Positions 26,460 through 34,142 of a DNA stretch of 64,000 nt are shown here, one piece after another. Source of the stretch: Bog-793 sp050013835 (GTDB lineage: Bacteria; Actinomycetota; Acidimicrobiia; Acidimicrobiales; Bog-793); assembly GCA_050013835.1 (NCBI GenBank), contig JBEKEM010000006.1:62001-126000 (forward strand). The letters are read 5' to 3'. A program made the position numbers and the translations under genes. The notes under the pieces were generated by a model. That model had not been told where the DNA came from and made no database searches. It saw nothing but the letters and a program-made list of their open reading frames with translations. Each line of letters starts with the position of its first letter. Position 1 is the stretch's first letter.

Positions 26460-26555
26460 TGTGACTGTTTGACCGATGGAGCGGAGCGGGTAAGAGTAGA
26501 GACGAACCACGGGAGCGACGGTCCCCCACCGGAACCCCGTGGGCGTGAATTGAAC

Positions 26556-26583
26556 GAAGGGGCCGGTCCCCCCCGGCCCCTTC
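26556..26583 (-). terminator. Rho-independent-like terminator after the plsC gene
   Basis: GAAGGGGCCGG pairs perfectly with CCGGCCCCTTC over 11 bp around a 6-base loop. On the minus strand it lies 32 bp past the plsC stop and is followed by TTCAATT. It would end the coupled SDR-HAD/ADH/LarA/PlsC transcript and separate it from lysR. Confidence 0.75.
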
Positions 26584-26614
26584 TTCGCGTCCGGGGTCGG
26601 CTCGCGACGGCGCC

Positions 26615-27544
26615 TCACCAGGGCTTGGCAGACGACCTTGCTCGGGGACTGCGCGTGCGACGGGCGCTTGCCGGGAGCGCCCAGGCGCGACGCCAGGGGG
26701 AGGCGTCCGGCCCCCGGAAGTCCGGGGTCTCGCCAGCGGCGGCTCGCCGGCGGGCCGACCACCAGTCCGTCTCCGCCTCGTCGGCGAGCAGCGCCACGGA
26801 CTCCTCGATACGGGCCGCGAAGCGGCGGGCGTCCTCCTCCTTGCCCGAGGGCGCCCGCACCTCGCCCGGCCAGAGCGGGTCCCCGAAGCGGACCTCGACC
26901 TTGCCCGGCCGGAGCTTGCTGGCACCCTTCGGGAAGACCGGCCGGACGCCGCGGAGGTGCACCGGGACGACCGCGACGTCGCAGCGCTTGGCGAGGTAGG
27001 CGGCGCCCCCTCGGAACTCACGGCCCCAGCCGTCTTGGCTGCGGCCGCCCTCGGGGAAGATGACGAGATTCCAGCGCTGCTCGAGCAGCGACGCCGCGAG
27101 GTCGGCGCTCTTACGGTTGACCTTGGTCCGCTCCATGGGGATGGTTCCGAGGGCGAGCGACCACATTGCCGCCTTCCATGGCCGGTCGAAGAAATAGTCG
27201 GCCGCGGCGGCGACGACCGTCCGGCGACGGAACCGCTCCGGCAGGCAGGCGACGACGATCGACGTGTCGAGATGGCTCGTGTGGTTGGCGGCGAAGATCA
27301 CCGGCCCCACGAGCGGGTCGAGGTGTTCCCGACCGAAGATCTGCGGCTTGGCAACGAGGGCGACGAAAGGACGCGTCACGTTGTCGACGAGCAACCGGCG
27401 CACCGCCCGCGCCCAGGGCTTGCGGGTCCAGGCCGTGTCGTAGTCGACGCCCAGGTTGCGCGGCTCCATCGGCCGGGGGAGCGTCCCCGGCCACGTCGGG
27501 CGGGAGACGACCTCGTCGACGACGCGGGGGAGCCGGACGCTCAC
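26615..27544 (-). CDS. 1-Acyl-sn-glycerol-3-phosphate acyltransferase-like (PlsC family)
   Basis: This 309-residue acyltransferase has the PlsC motif I NHTSHLDT (His-x4-Asp, about residue 92) and motif III FPEGGRSQDG. The family transfers acyl groups from acyl-CoA or acyl-ACP to lysophospholipids at the membrane. The GTG start overlaps the stop of the LarA-like gene (GTGA), so it is the last gene of the coupled cluster. The C-terminal 60 residues are Arg/Ala-rich and unconserved. With a reductase-like SDR-HAD and an alcohol dehydrogenase upstream, its acceptor may be an unusual lipid rather than lysophosphatidate. Confidence 0.88.
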   Translation of the reverse strand: MSVRLPRVVDEVVSRPTWPGTLPRPMEPRNLGVDYDTAWTRKPWARAVRRLLVDNVTRPFVALVAKPQIFGREHLDPLVGPVIFAANHTSHLDTSIVVACLPERFRRRTVVAAAADYFFDRPWKAAMWSLALGTIPMERTKVNRKSADLAASLLEQRWNLVIFPEGGRSQDGWGREFRGGAAYLAKRCDVAVVPVHLRGVRPVFPKGASKLRPGKVEVRFGDPLWPGEVRAPSGKEEDARRFAARIEESVALLADEAETDWWSARRRAAAGETPDFRGPDASPWRRAWALPASARRTRSPRARSSAKPW

Positions 27545-29130
27545 GAGACGTCCGCCACGAGCAACGGGGGGGCGTGCAGGTGGGTGATCGAGGGCGACCG
27601 CCCGACGACGTCCTCGGCCATCTCGAGGGCGTCGGCGAGCGTGGAGGCAGGTTTGAAGCCCATCCTCCGCACCGCCGCCCGGTCGCCGCCGACGATGATC
27701 ACGCCGCCGAGGTAGTCGAGGGCGTGAGCGCACCAGTACCACATATAGAGCGGGTGCACGCCGTGATAGGCGTACGAGGTCCGGTAGAGGTGGATGTACC
27801 ACGGGTCGGTCGCGAACTGCTGCTCGTAGCGCTTCTCGATCTCGACGAGGTCCGTCGTCTCGGCGAGCACCTGCTCGAAAAAGTCAATGTAGCTCGGGTG
27901 GTGAACCGGGTTGAAGGCCCACGGGGTGGGGTGCGAGATGATGCAGACCCCGCCCTCGCGCACGAGCGGGCGCCCCCGGTAGAGGTTGAAGAAGTAACCG
28001 AGCCCGAGGCAGGCGACGAGGATCGGGTTCATCACCGAGTTGACGTTGTACGGGCACAGGTACGGCAGCCCCATCGTGAGGATGTCGGTCTGACCCTCGA
28101 CTGGGACGAGCTGCTGGCGGAAGAGGTTCTCGAGCGTCACGTCGTGGACGGCTTCGACCTCGCCCGCCTGCACCGAGGTCGGGGCGTAGGGCGAGCGCAT
28201 CGACTGGAAGATCTGCCGGGCGAGCCGCGGCGGCGTGCGCTCGAGGGCGAGCCGAGTCGAGTGGAAGCCGGCGCGGTCGGCGAGCGACCACTCCCACTCG
28301 CGTTTTTGCAGGAAGGCGAACTGCGACGGGAACATGTCGAGGTTGAGCGTGGTCTCGATCTGGAAGATCTTCACGCCGGCGTTTCTCAGCAACCGGCCCA
28401 TCCGCCAGTTCGAAGTGTGCAGCTCGGAGTGGTGCCGGTCCATCAGCGACCGGCTGTGCTGCAGGGTCCGCACGTTGTGGTGGTGCTTCAGGCTCCGGTA
28501 GCTGGCGAGGCCGGTGGCGACCGACTTGTGGCCGCCGTCCATCGCCGAGAGGTTGATGTTGACGTAGACGAGCAGGTCGCTCTCGGCGGCGCGGCGGTTG
28601 ATCTCCACGTCCTCGCCCTCCTCGGTGAGCCCGAGGTGCACGAGGGCTGCGGGGTCCTCGGCGTCGTGTTGCACCAGGAGCCCGTGCGGGGCGAAGGCGT
28701 CGAACACGCGGTCGCCGAGGGCGTGGCGCAGCTCGTCATCGGTCATCCGCCTGTGCAGTGCAAGGGCGGCGATGAGGACCACGTCGTCCACGCCGGCGGC
28801 GGCGGCGGCGTCGAGCACCGCCTCGATGACGCGCTGGCGCATGTCCGGGCGGCGCATCGGGGGGAGCGGCAGCGAGACGTCATCGAAGGCGATCGTCAGG
28901 CGCATGCCCGGCTTGAGCAGCGCCGACAGCGGCGCCGAATCGCCGACCGGGTGCTCGAGGGCGTGGCGGACCGCCGCGTCGGCGTCGGTGAGCCCGGGGA
29001 GCGGCTCGGGCGGGTAGACGACCCGTGATCCCTCGGGCAGCCGCTCGAACCGGAAACCCTCCCCGTGCCAGAACAGTGTCGGGGGGGTCGAACGGTCGAC
29101 CTCGAGTACGAATCCGGGTCTCGGGCTCAC
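27541..29130 (-). CDS. LarA-like (DUF2088, lactate-racemase-domain) protein
   Basis: This 529-residue protein is related to LarA, the nickel-pincer lactate racemase, but is about 100 residues longer. Recognisable sites are ALHRRMTDDEL (His126, matching the first catalytic His of LarA), GGHKSV (Lys202, the residue that carries the pincer cofactor in LarA) and HHHN (His216-218, the nickel-ligand region). The usual DHTRP motif reads DDVSLP, and the second catalytic His region (EPHxxAG in LarA) reads NINLSAMDGG, so that base seems to be missing. It is probably an enzyme acting on a hydroxyacid or hydroxyacyl group with altered chemistry. Start and stop both overlap neighbours by 4 bp. Confidence 0.78.
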   Translation of the reverse strand: MSPRPGFVLEVDRSTPPTLFWHGEGFRFERLPEGSRVVYPPEPLPGLTDADAAVRHALEHPVGDSAPLSALLKPGMRLTIAFDDVSLPLPPMRRPDMRQRVIEAVLDAAAAAGVDDVVLIAALALHRRMTDDELRHALGDRVFDAFAPHGLLVQHDAEDPAALVHLGLTEEGEDVEINRRAAESDLLVYVNINLSAMDGGHKSVATGLASYRSLKHHHNVRTLQHSRSLMDRHHSELHTSNWRMGRLLRNAGVKIFQIETTLNLDMFPSQFAFLQKREWEWSLADRAGFHSTRLALERTPPRLARQIFQSMRSPYAPTSVQAGEVEAVHDVTLENLFRQQLVPVEGQTDILTMGLPYLCPYNVNSVMNPILVACLGLGYFFNLYRGRPLVREGGVCIISHPTPWAFNPVHHPSYIDFFEQVLAETTDLVEIEKRYEQQFATDPWYIHLYRTSYAYHGVHPLYMWYWCAHALDYLGGVIIVGGDRAAVRRMGFKPASTLADALEMAEDVVGRSPSITHLHAPPLLVADVS

Positions 29131-30410
29131 GCGCTCGTCTCCAGTTCCTTGTCGTCACGGGGTCGGCGCCGCTTGCGTGCGGCCGGCGCAGCCGCCCGTC
29201 GCCACGCTGGGTCATCACGCCGCAGATCGAAGACCACTTTCACCGATCCCCGCCGTCCGGCGTCGGCGGCGTGGCGCACCGCCTCTTCGTAACGATCCAG
29301 AGGGTAGTGGGCCGAGACCAGCCGCTCGAGGCCAGCCGCCTCAACAAGCTCGAAGGCCAGGGCGAAGGTGCGCCGGGATCCCTCCGGAACCGACTCCGTG
29401 CCGTAGGCGTAGGCGCCCACGAGGGCGACCTCCCGCTGCCAGAGCGGCGCGAGATCGACCCGCACGACCCCGGGCATACCGACGAGCACGATGCGCCCCC
29501 CTGGCCGGACGACCGCCAAGGCCTCGCTGATCGAACGGGCCGATCCGACGCAGTCGTAGACGACATCCGCTCCACCCGCCAGGCGTTCGATGGCACCGGA
29601 CGCTGAAGCCAGGGCGAGCGTCCCGGTCATGCGGCGGACCCCCCGGCCGAGCTCGCTCGGGGCGACGACGTCGTCGGCACCGAGCTCGGCCGCGAAGTGG
29701 CGCTGGACCCGATACTTCGCCACGACGAGCAGCGCCGAGGGGAGGGCGTGGCGCCGCAGGGCGGCGATGGTGCACAGCCCGAGGGTCCCGGATCCGAGAA
29801 CGACGACCCGCTCGCCCGGCACCACCTGGCCGGCGAGGGCGGCGTGGGTCGCACAGGCGGCGGGCTCGACCATCACGGCCGCCTCGTCGCTCATCTCGTC
29901 GGGGACCAGGTGGAGCTGCGCCTCGTGCGCCACGAGCTCGTCGGACCATCCGCCCCCGGTGTCGGCGCAGTAGCCCGTCTGCAGTCCTGGCCGGATGTCG
30001 CCGAAGGCGATGCGCTCGCAAACTCCGGTGCGCCCGTCGGCGCATGACGGACAGGGCGGCTCGATGCCACGGACGGTGCAGGAAAGCACCGGCTCGACGA
30101 CGACGCGCCGGTCGGCCTGGGGGCCGTCGCGCACGACGCCGACGATCTCGTGGCCCGGCACGAACGGGAAGGTGACGATGTCCTCGAAGTAGCGCGAGCT
30201 CTTCGCGTCGAGAGTGGCGAGGTCCGAGCCGCAGATCCCCGAGAGCAGCGGCGTGACGCGGTGCCAGCGCGGCCCGGGGAGTTCGGGCGGCTCGATCTCG
30301 CCGAGCCGGAGGGGACCGATCCCGATCCCGCTGCCTGAACCGGCCACAACGGCGGCCACGCGGGCCGCGGCGAAGCGGTGGGGGAGCCGTTCGACGAGCA
30401 GGGCCCTCAT
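29127..30410 (-). CDS. Zinc-dependent alcohol dehydrogenase (MDR superfamily)
   Basis: This 427-residue medium-chain dehydrogenase has the catalytic-zinc region GICGSDLATL and GHEIVG. A cysteine-rich segment, CPSCADGRTGVC with a preceding Cys, fits a structural zinc site. The NAD(P) fold is VVVLGSGTLGLCTIAALRRHA, and AVMVEPAACATHAA is typical of the threonine/sorbitol dehydrogenase branch. The C-terminus is Arg/Lys-rich. The ATG overlaps the SDR-HAD stop (ATGA), and the TGA overlaps the LarA-like start. In this cluster it could interconvert a long-chain or lipid-linked alcohol and its aldehyde or ketone; the substrate is unknown. Confidence 0.88.
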   Translation of the reverse strand: MRALLVERLPHRFAAARVAAVVAGSGSGIGIGPLRLGEIEPPELPGPRWHRVTPLLSGICGSDLATLDAKSSRYFEDIVTFPFVPGHEIVGVVRDGPQADRRVVVEPVLSCTVRGIEPPCPSCADGRTGVCERIAFGDIRPGLQTGYCADTGGGWSDELVAHEAQLHLVPDEMSDEAAVMVEPAACATHAALAGQVVPGERVVVLGSGTLGLCTIAALRRHALPSALLVVAKYRVQRHFAAELGADDVVAPSELGRGVRRMTGTLALASASGAIERLAGGADVVYDCVGSARSISEALAVVRPGGRIVLVGMPGVVRVDLAPLWQREVALVGAYAYGTESVPEGSRRTFALAFELVEAAGLERLVSAHYPLDRYEEAVRHAADAGRRGSVKVVFDLRRDDPAWRRAAAPAARKRRRPRDDKELETSA

Positions 30411-32812
30411 CGCGCCGCCCCCTTCCAGTCCTTGCCGGCCGTCCCCCCGAGCTCCCGGGGCGAGGGGGAGCGAGGCCCGGTGCGGCGCATGGAGATCGCC
30501 AGTGGAACCCACGGCCCGCCAGGCGCCCGCTCCCACTCCTCGATGGGCCAGCCGCGCCGTCGGGCGATCGACGCCAGCTTCGGCTCGGGGTTGACGACGA
30601 CCGGCAGACCGGCGGCGTCCAGCATCGGCAGGTCGCTCGTCGAGTCGCCATAGACGACCGTCCGCTCGAGGTCCAACCCGTGCGAGGCGGCCCACTCGCC
30701 GAGCATGATCGCCCGCGCCTCGCCCGTCGGTGGCGTCGAGACGAGCTGGCCCGTGAAACGGCCATTCTCCTCGCCCAGCGAGGCGCAGACGATCTCGTCG
30801 AACAGTGGCCGCAGCGGCGCGATCACGAAGTCGAGGGCTCCCGTGATGAGGAGCGTCGGGTGCCCGAGGGCGCGGTGGGCCCGCACGCGCTCGATCGCGC
30901 CGGGGAAGGCGCGGGTCAACAGGAGGTCGCTGAACAGCTCCCAGGCGTCGTCGCGCACCCTGTCGGCCGGGGCACCCTCGTAGCGCCGGTAGAACGCGCG
31001 CAGGAAGTCGCTGCGGTCGCGCCGGTCGATCGCGAGGAGGTGCGGCCCCTCCATCAGCAACTCGGCCGCCAGCTGCATGCGGCGCGCCGGCGGCAGGTGG
31101 CGCGTCGCCAGCCAGCCGTAGGACTCGACGACGTTCGAGTTGATGAGGGTCTGCTCGAGATCGAAGGCCGCACACCGCTTCTCGGTGGTGAGGATCCGCC
31201 GTCGGGCGCGCTCCTCACGCTTCTCGGTGACCCGCTTGCCTGGAGAGGTGCGCGCCCGCGCGTGCGTGACGACAGAGGGGAGGTGAACCTCCCGGATGTA
31301 CGTCGGCCAGTCGACGACCCCCGGATCGAAGCAGAAGGTCTGCCGGTCGCCGTCCGCCAGCGAGTCGTAGAGGGCGAGAGTGCGCTCGATGCGGAAACGG
31401 GCCTCGGTCTCGGCGTAGGACCCGTAGAGCTCGACATACCCGAGGGCACGCTCGGCGAGCTCACGGCGCTCTTCCACGCCGAGGGCTCGCTCGGCCAGAT
31501 CGCCGCGGATCGGCAGGCGCTTCACGAAGCTCTCGGCGAGTCGGAGCGTCGCCGACACCCGGCGCAGGTCGCCCTGGACCTTTCCCCTTCCGGGGAAGGA
31601 CCACTTCGGCACCACGATCGGCTGGCCGTGCGTGTCGTAGAGGGGGTGTTCGGTAAACCACCGCTCACAGAGCGAGACGAGGGTCCCGTAGTGCAGCGGG
31701 TTCCGCACCCCCGACGCGATCTGGTAAACGCTCTCCGCCGGGCCCCCCGGCCCGCGGGCCGCGACGGCGATGATCGTGGCCGCCACGAGGTCGACCGGGA
31801 TCACGTCGATGACCCCCTCCGGCACTCCCGGGAACTGGCGCAGGAGCCCCCGCGCGTACGAGATGATCACCGGCTCGGCCATCCGGAAGCCCCGGATCCA
31901 GCCCGGCACCGGGTCGGCGAGGGAGGACTCGACGATTGAGGGTCGCACGACGGTCACCGGCAGGTCGCCCTTGGTGTCGGCGAGCGCCACCTCGCCGAGG
32001 GACTTGGTGAATGCGTAGGCGTCCGGCCAGCCGAGCGCCTGGGCTCGGGCCCGACCGAGGTCGACGAGCCGGTCCGTCACCCAGTCCTCGCGCAGCCTCT
32101 CGGTCCTCTCGGAGAGAAGCGCCGTCCCCGCTGCGCCGAGCTCGCCGCGGGCCGCCTTGCGGAACTTCGCGAGGTGGTCCGGCAACCGGCTCTCGGCGTG
32201 GGCGTCAGCGCGCGCCCGGCGCGCCGCCTCCACCTCGGCCCGCCAGTCCGGCAGCGCGATGTAGGGGCTCTGGGAGATGGGCTCCTCGAGCGCATCCCCC
32301 CGGTGACCGCTGCTGACGTAGGCGGTGGAGACGGAAATGAGGTGGGGGAGAGGCGCGCCGGGCGGCCGGTGCGAGACCACGAGGTCGTTCATCGCCGTCG
32401 CCACCCGGGACGGCCCCAGCAGGTTGACCTCGACGGCGCTGTCGAGGGGGGCGTCGAAGCTCACCGACGCCGCGGCGTGCACGACGATGTCGCACGCCGC
32501 GAAGACCGCCTTCCCCTCCTCGTCGAGGCCGAGGCCTTCTTTCGTCACGTCGCCGGCCACCGGCGTCACCCTGCGGGCCACGGTCGCCTCGAACTCCCCG
32601 CCGAGCTCGCCCCGCAGCCGCTCAAAGCAGTCGTTGCGGAAGATCTCCCGTGCCGTCCGTTCGGCCGCGCTCTGCCGCCGTCCCGGCCGGACCACGACGA
32701 CCACGTCGCACCCGGGCACGCAGCGCAGGAGCCGCTCCACGAGTGCGGTCCCGAGGAATCCCGTCGCACCGGTGACCGCGACGCGCTTGCCGGCGAGATC
32801 GTCCGCGATCAC
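30407..32812 (-). CDS. SDR (fatty-acyl-reductase-like) fused to HAD-IB phosphatase-like domain
   Basis: This is an 801-residue two-domain fusion. Residues about 1-430 form an extended SDR of the NAD-binding-4 (male-sterility/thioester-reductase) type, with GATGFLGTALVERLLR and the catalytic YAFTK, and VVRPSIVESS typical of acyl reductases. From about residue 545 follows a HAD-IB domain: motif I FDLEQTLINSN, motif II TGALDFV, motif IV YGDSTSDLPML. In motif I the second Asp is Glu. The GTG at 32812 is chosen because the nucleotide fold begins nine residues later; upstream frame is the shadow of the membrane-protein gene. It is the first enzyme gene of the coupled cluster. Likely chemistry is reduction of an acyl thioester plus dephosphorylation, by inference. 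Confidence 0.83.
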   Translation of the reverse strand: MIADDLAGKRVAVTGATGFLGTALVERLLRCVPGCDVVVVVRPGRRQSAAERTAREIFRNDCFERLRGELGGEFEATVARRVTPVAGDVTKEGLGLDEEGKAVFAACDIVVHAAASVSFDAPLDSAVEVNLLGPSRVATAMNDLVVSHRPPGAPLPHLISVSTAYVSSGHRGDALEEPISQSPYIALPDWRAEVEAARRARADAHAESRLPDHLAKFRKAARGELGAAGTALLSERTERLREDWVTDRLVDLGRARAQALGWPDAYAFTKSLGEVALADTKGDLPVTVVRPSIVESSLADPVPGWIRGFRMAEPVIISYARGLLRQFPGVPEGVIDVIPVDLVAATIIAVAARGPGGPAESVYQIASGVRNPLHYGTLVSLCERWFTEHPLYDTHGQPIVVPKWSFPGRGKVQGDLRRVSATLRLAESFVKRLPIRGDLAERALGVEERRELAERALGYVELYGSYAETEARFRIERTLALYDSLADGDRQTFCFDPGVVDWPTYIREVHLPSVVTHARARTSPGKRVTEKREERARRRILTTEKRCAAFDLEQTLINSNVVESYGWLATRHLPPARRMQLAAELLMEGPHLLAIDRRDRSDFLRAFYRRYEGAPADRVRDDAWELFSDLLLTRAFPGAIERVRAHRALGHPTLLITGALDFVIAPLRPLFDEIVCASLGEENGRFTGQLVSTPPTGEARAIMLGEWAASHGLDLERTVVYGDSTSDLPMLDAAGLPVVVNPEPKLASIARRRGWPIEEWERAPGGPWVPLAISMRRTGPRSPSPRELGGTAGKDWKGAAR

Positions 32813-32834
32813 GTCGTACGCGCCGATCGCGCGC

Positions 32835-33482
32835 TCATCGCCGCCGCGCCGACGTGCCGTACCGGCGGGGGGGTGTGTAGCGCTTGGAGGGCTTGGGGGG
32901 TCCGGCAGAACGCGCCGGGGCCGCCTTGCGGGCGCGCGCCGGCCCTGCACCTCCGGCGGCCAAGGAGGCCCGCTGGCGCCGCATGCTCCGCACGAGAATC
33001 CAACCTCCGAAGAAGAGGAAGACCACGGCGAACAGTGGCGAGACCGCAATCATCTCGAAACCCAGCATGAAAGTCGCGATACCGACGATCGAGCCCCGCC
33101 GGAAGACGATCCCGGCGACCAGGATGGCGATGAGGATGAGCCCGGCAGCGAGCACCGATATCGCCCCCGAGCGCACCTTCGCGTTCGCGGAGTGGCGCAG
33201 GATGATGAAGCTCGCCACCAGCAGGCCGGTCCCGAAGACAGCCACGATGATGGCGAGTCGGCGCTCGCGGTCGTCGAGCGCCCAGGCCGCCGCCCCGCCA
33301 GGTTGCCTGCCGCGGGAGTCCGATCGCGGGGGAACCTTCGGGAGCCACGACCTGGGCGATCGCCACGTGAAGCCCCCGCGCGATGAACTCTCGCTGCCCT
33401 GCGCGCCGTCGTCGGTCAGGGGCGGCACCCGGTCGGGTCCGTCGGCGGGTTTGCGCAGGTCGCCGGGCGCATCGGTGCTCAC
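32835..33482 (-). CDS. Small membrane protein of unknown function
   Basis: This 215-residue protein has a polar, Pro/Arg-rich N-terminus of about 65 residues, then four hydrophobic helices (starting LAIIVAVFGTGLLVASFIIL) and a strongly basic C-terminal tail. I do not recognise a family. It ends 22 bp before the SDR-HAD gene on the same strand, so it is probably the first gene of that operon and might anchor or localise its enzymes. The GTG start at 33482 is inferred; several longer starts are possible. Confidence 0.65.
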   Translation of the reverse strand: MSTDAPGDLRKPADGPDRVPPLTDDGAQGSESSSRGGFTWRSPRSWLPKVPPRSDSRGRQPGGAAAWALDDRERRLAIIVAVFGTGLLVASFIILRHSANAKVRSGAISVLAAGLILIAILVAGIVFRRGSIVGIATFMLGFEMIAVSPLFAVVFLFFGGWILVRSMRRQRASLAAGGAGPARARKAAPARSAGPPKPSKRYTPPRRYGTSARRR

Positions 33483-33624
33483 TGCACAAAGGGTAGTGGC
33501 GAAGGCGCTGAGACAGGGAATGAGCGCCGCCCCATCCGCGGCGCAGACGGGAACCGGAGACGGTCGCACAGCCTCGGGGGTCCCGGGCCTCGGAGCCCGG
33601 ACGTGCGGTTACGATTCTTACATC

Positions 33625-33698
33625 GGGCGCTTGGCTCAGTTGGTTAGAGCGCAGCCTTCACACGGCTGAGGTCGGCGGTTCGAGTCCGCCAGCGCCCA
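33625..33698 (+). tRNA. tRNA-Val (anticodon CAC)
   Basis: The 74-nt cloverleaf is complete. The acceptor arms GGGCGCT and AGCGCCC pair fully, the D-arm is GCTCAGTTGGTTAGAGC, and the anticodon stem CAGCC/GGCTG encloses loop TTCACAC (anticodon CAC, valine). The T-arm is GGCGG-TTCGAGT-CCGCC, and the discriminator is A. The 3' CCA is not encoded. A TACGAT element about 10 bp upstream is a likely -10 box. Confidence 0.95.
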
Positions 33699-34142
33699 CG
33701 TCACCTGGACTGTCGTGCCAGAGCCCACCCGTTTGGGAAGACCGTGCCCGCCTGGGAGGCCGCGATCCTTAACCACCATTTCACCGCGATCTCCGAAGGC
33801 GCGAGCGGGGCCCAGATCCTTACGACCGTGAAGGTCGGCCGAATCAGACAGAGCTTCCGCACCTTCGCGGACCATCGCCTGCGGTTCCTGCTGCATTCGG
33901 GAGTCGGACGGCAGGCTGCCCCAGCCGCGAGAACCCCTGGCCGTCACGACGCCGGGTCGAGCTGGCCCGGAAAGGGCGTCCTTTTCGTGGCTGTGCCGCT
34001 TGGCCGCTCGTCCGCCGCTTTGCTTCTGGAACGAGAAGGCATGGAGTTGCTTGGGCTGGGTCAGTTGGTTCTCTGCTCGTCGTGCGGCGCGCGATCCCCG
34101 CTCGACGATGACGCCACGGTCAAGTCGGGGACGCGCTGAAAC
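33699..34142. other. Stretch between tRNA-Val and hypF, no gene seen
   Basis: These 444 bases follow the tRNA 3' end and precede the hydrogenase maturation genes. Open frames exist on both strands but none has a recognisable domain. Because it joins a tRNA to an accessory-looking gene block, it is a plausible integration junction, but I found no integrase gene or repeated tRNA 3' end in the window. Confidence 0.35.
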
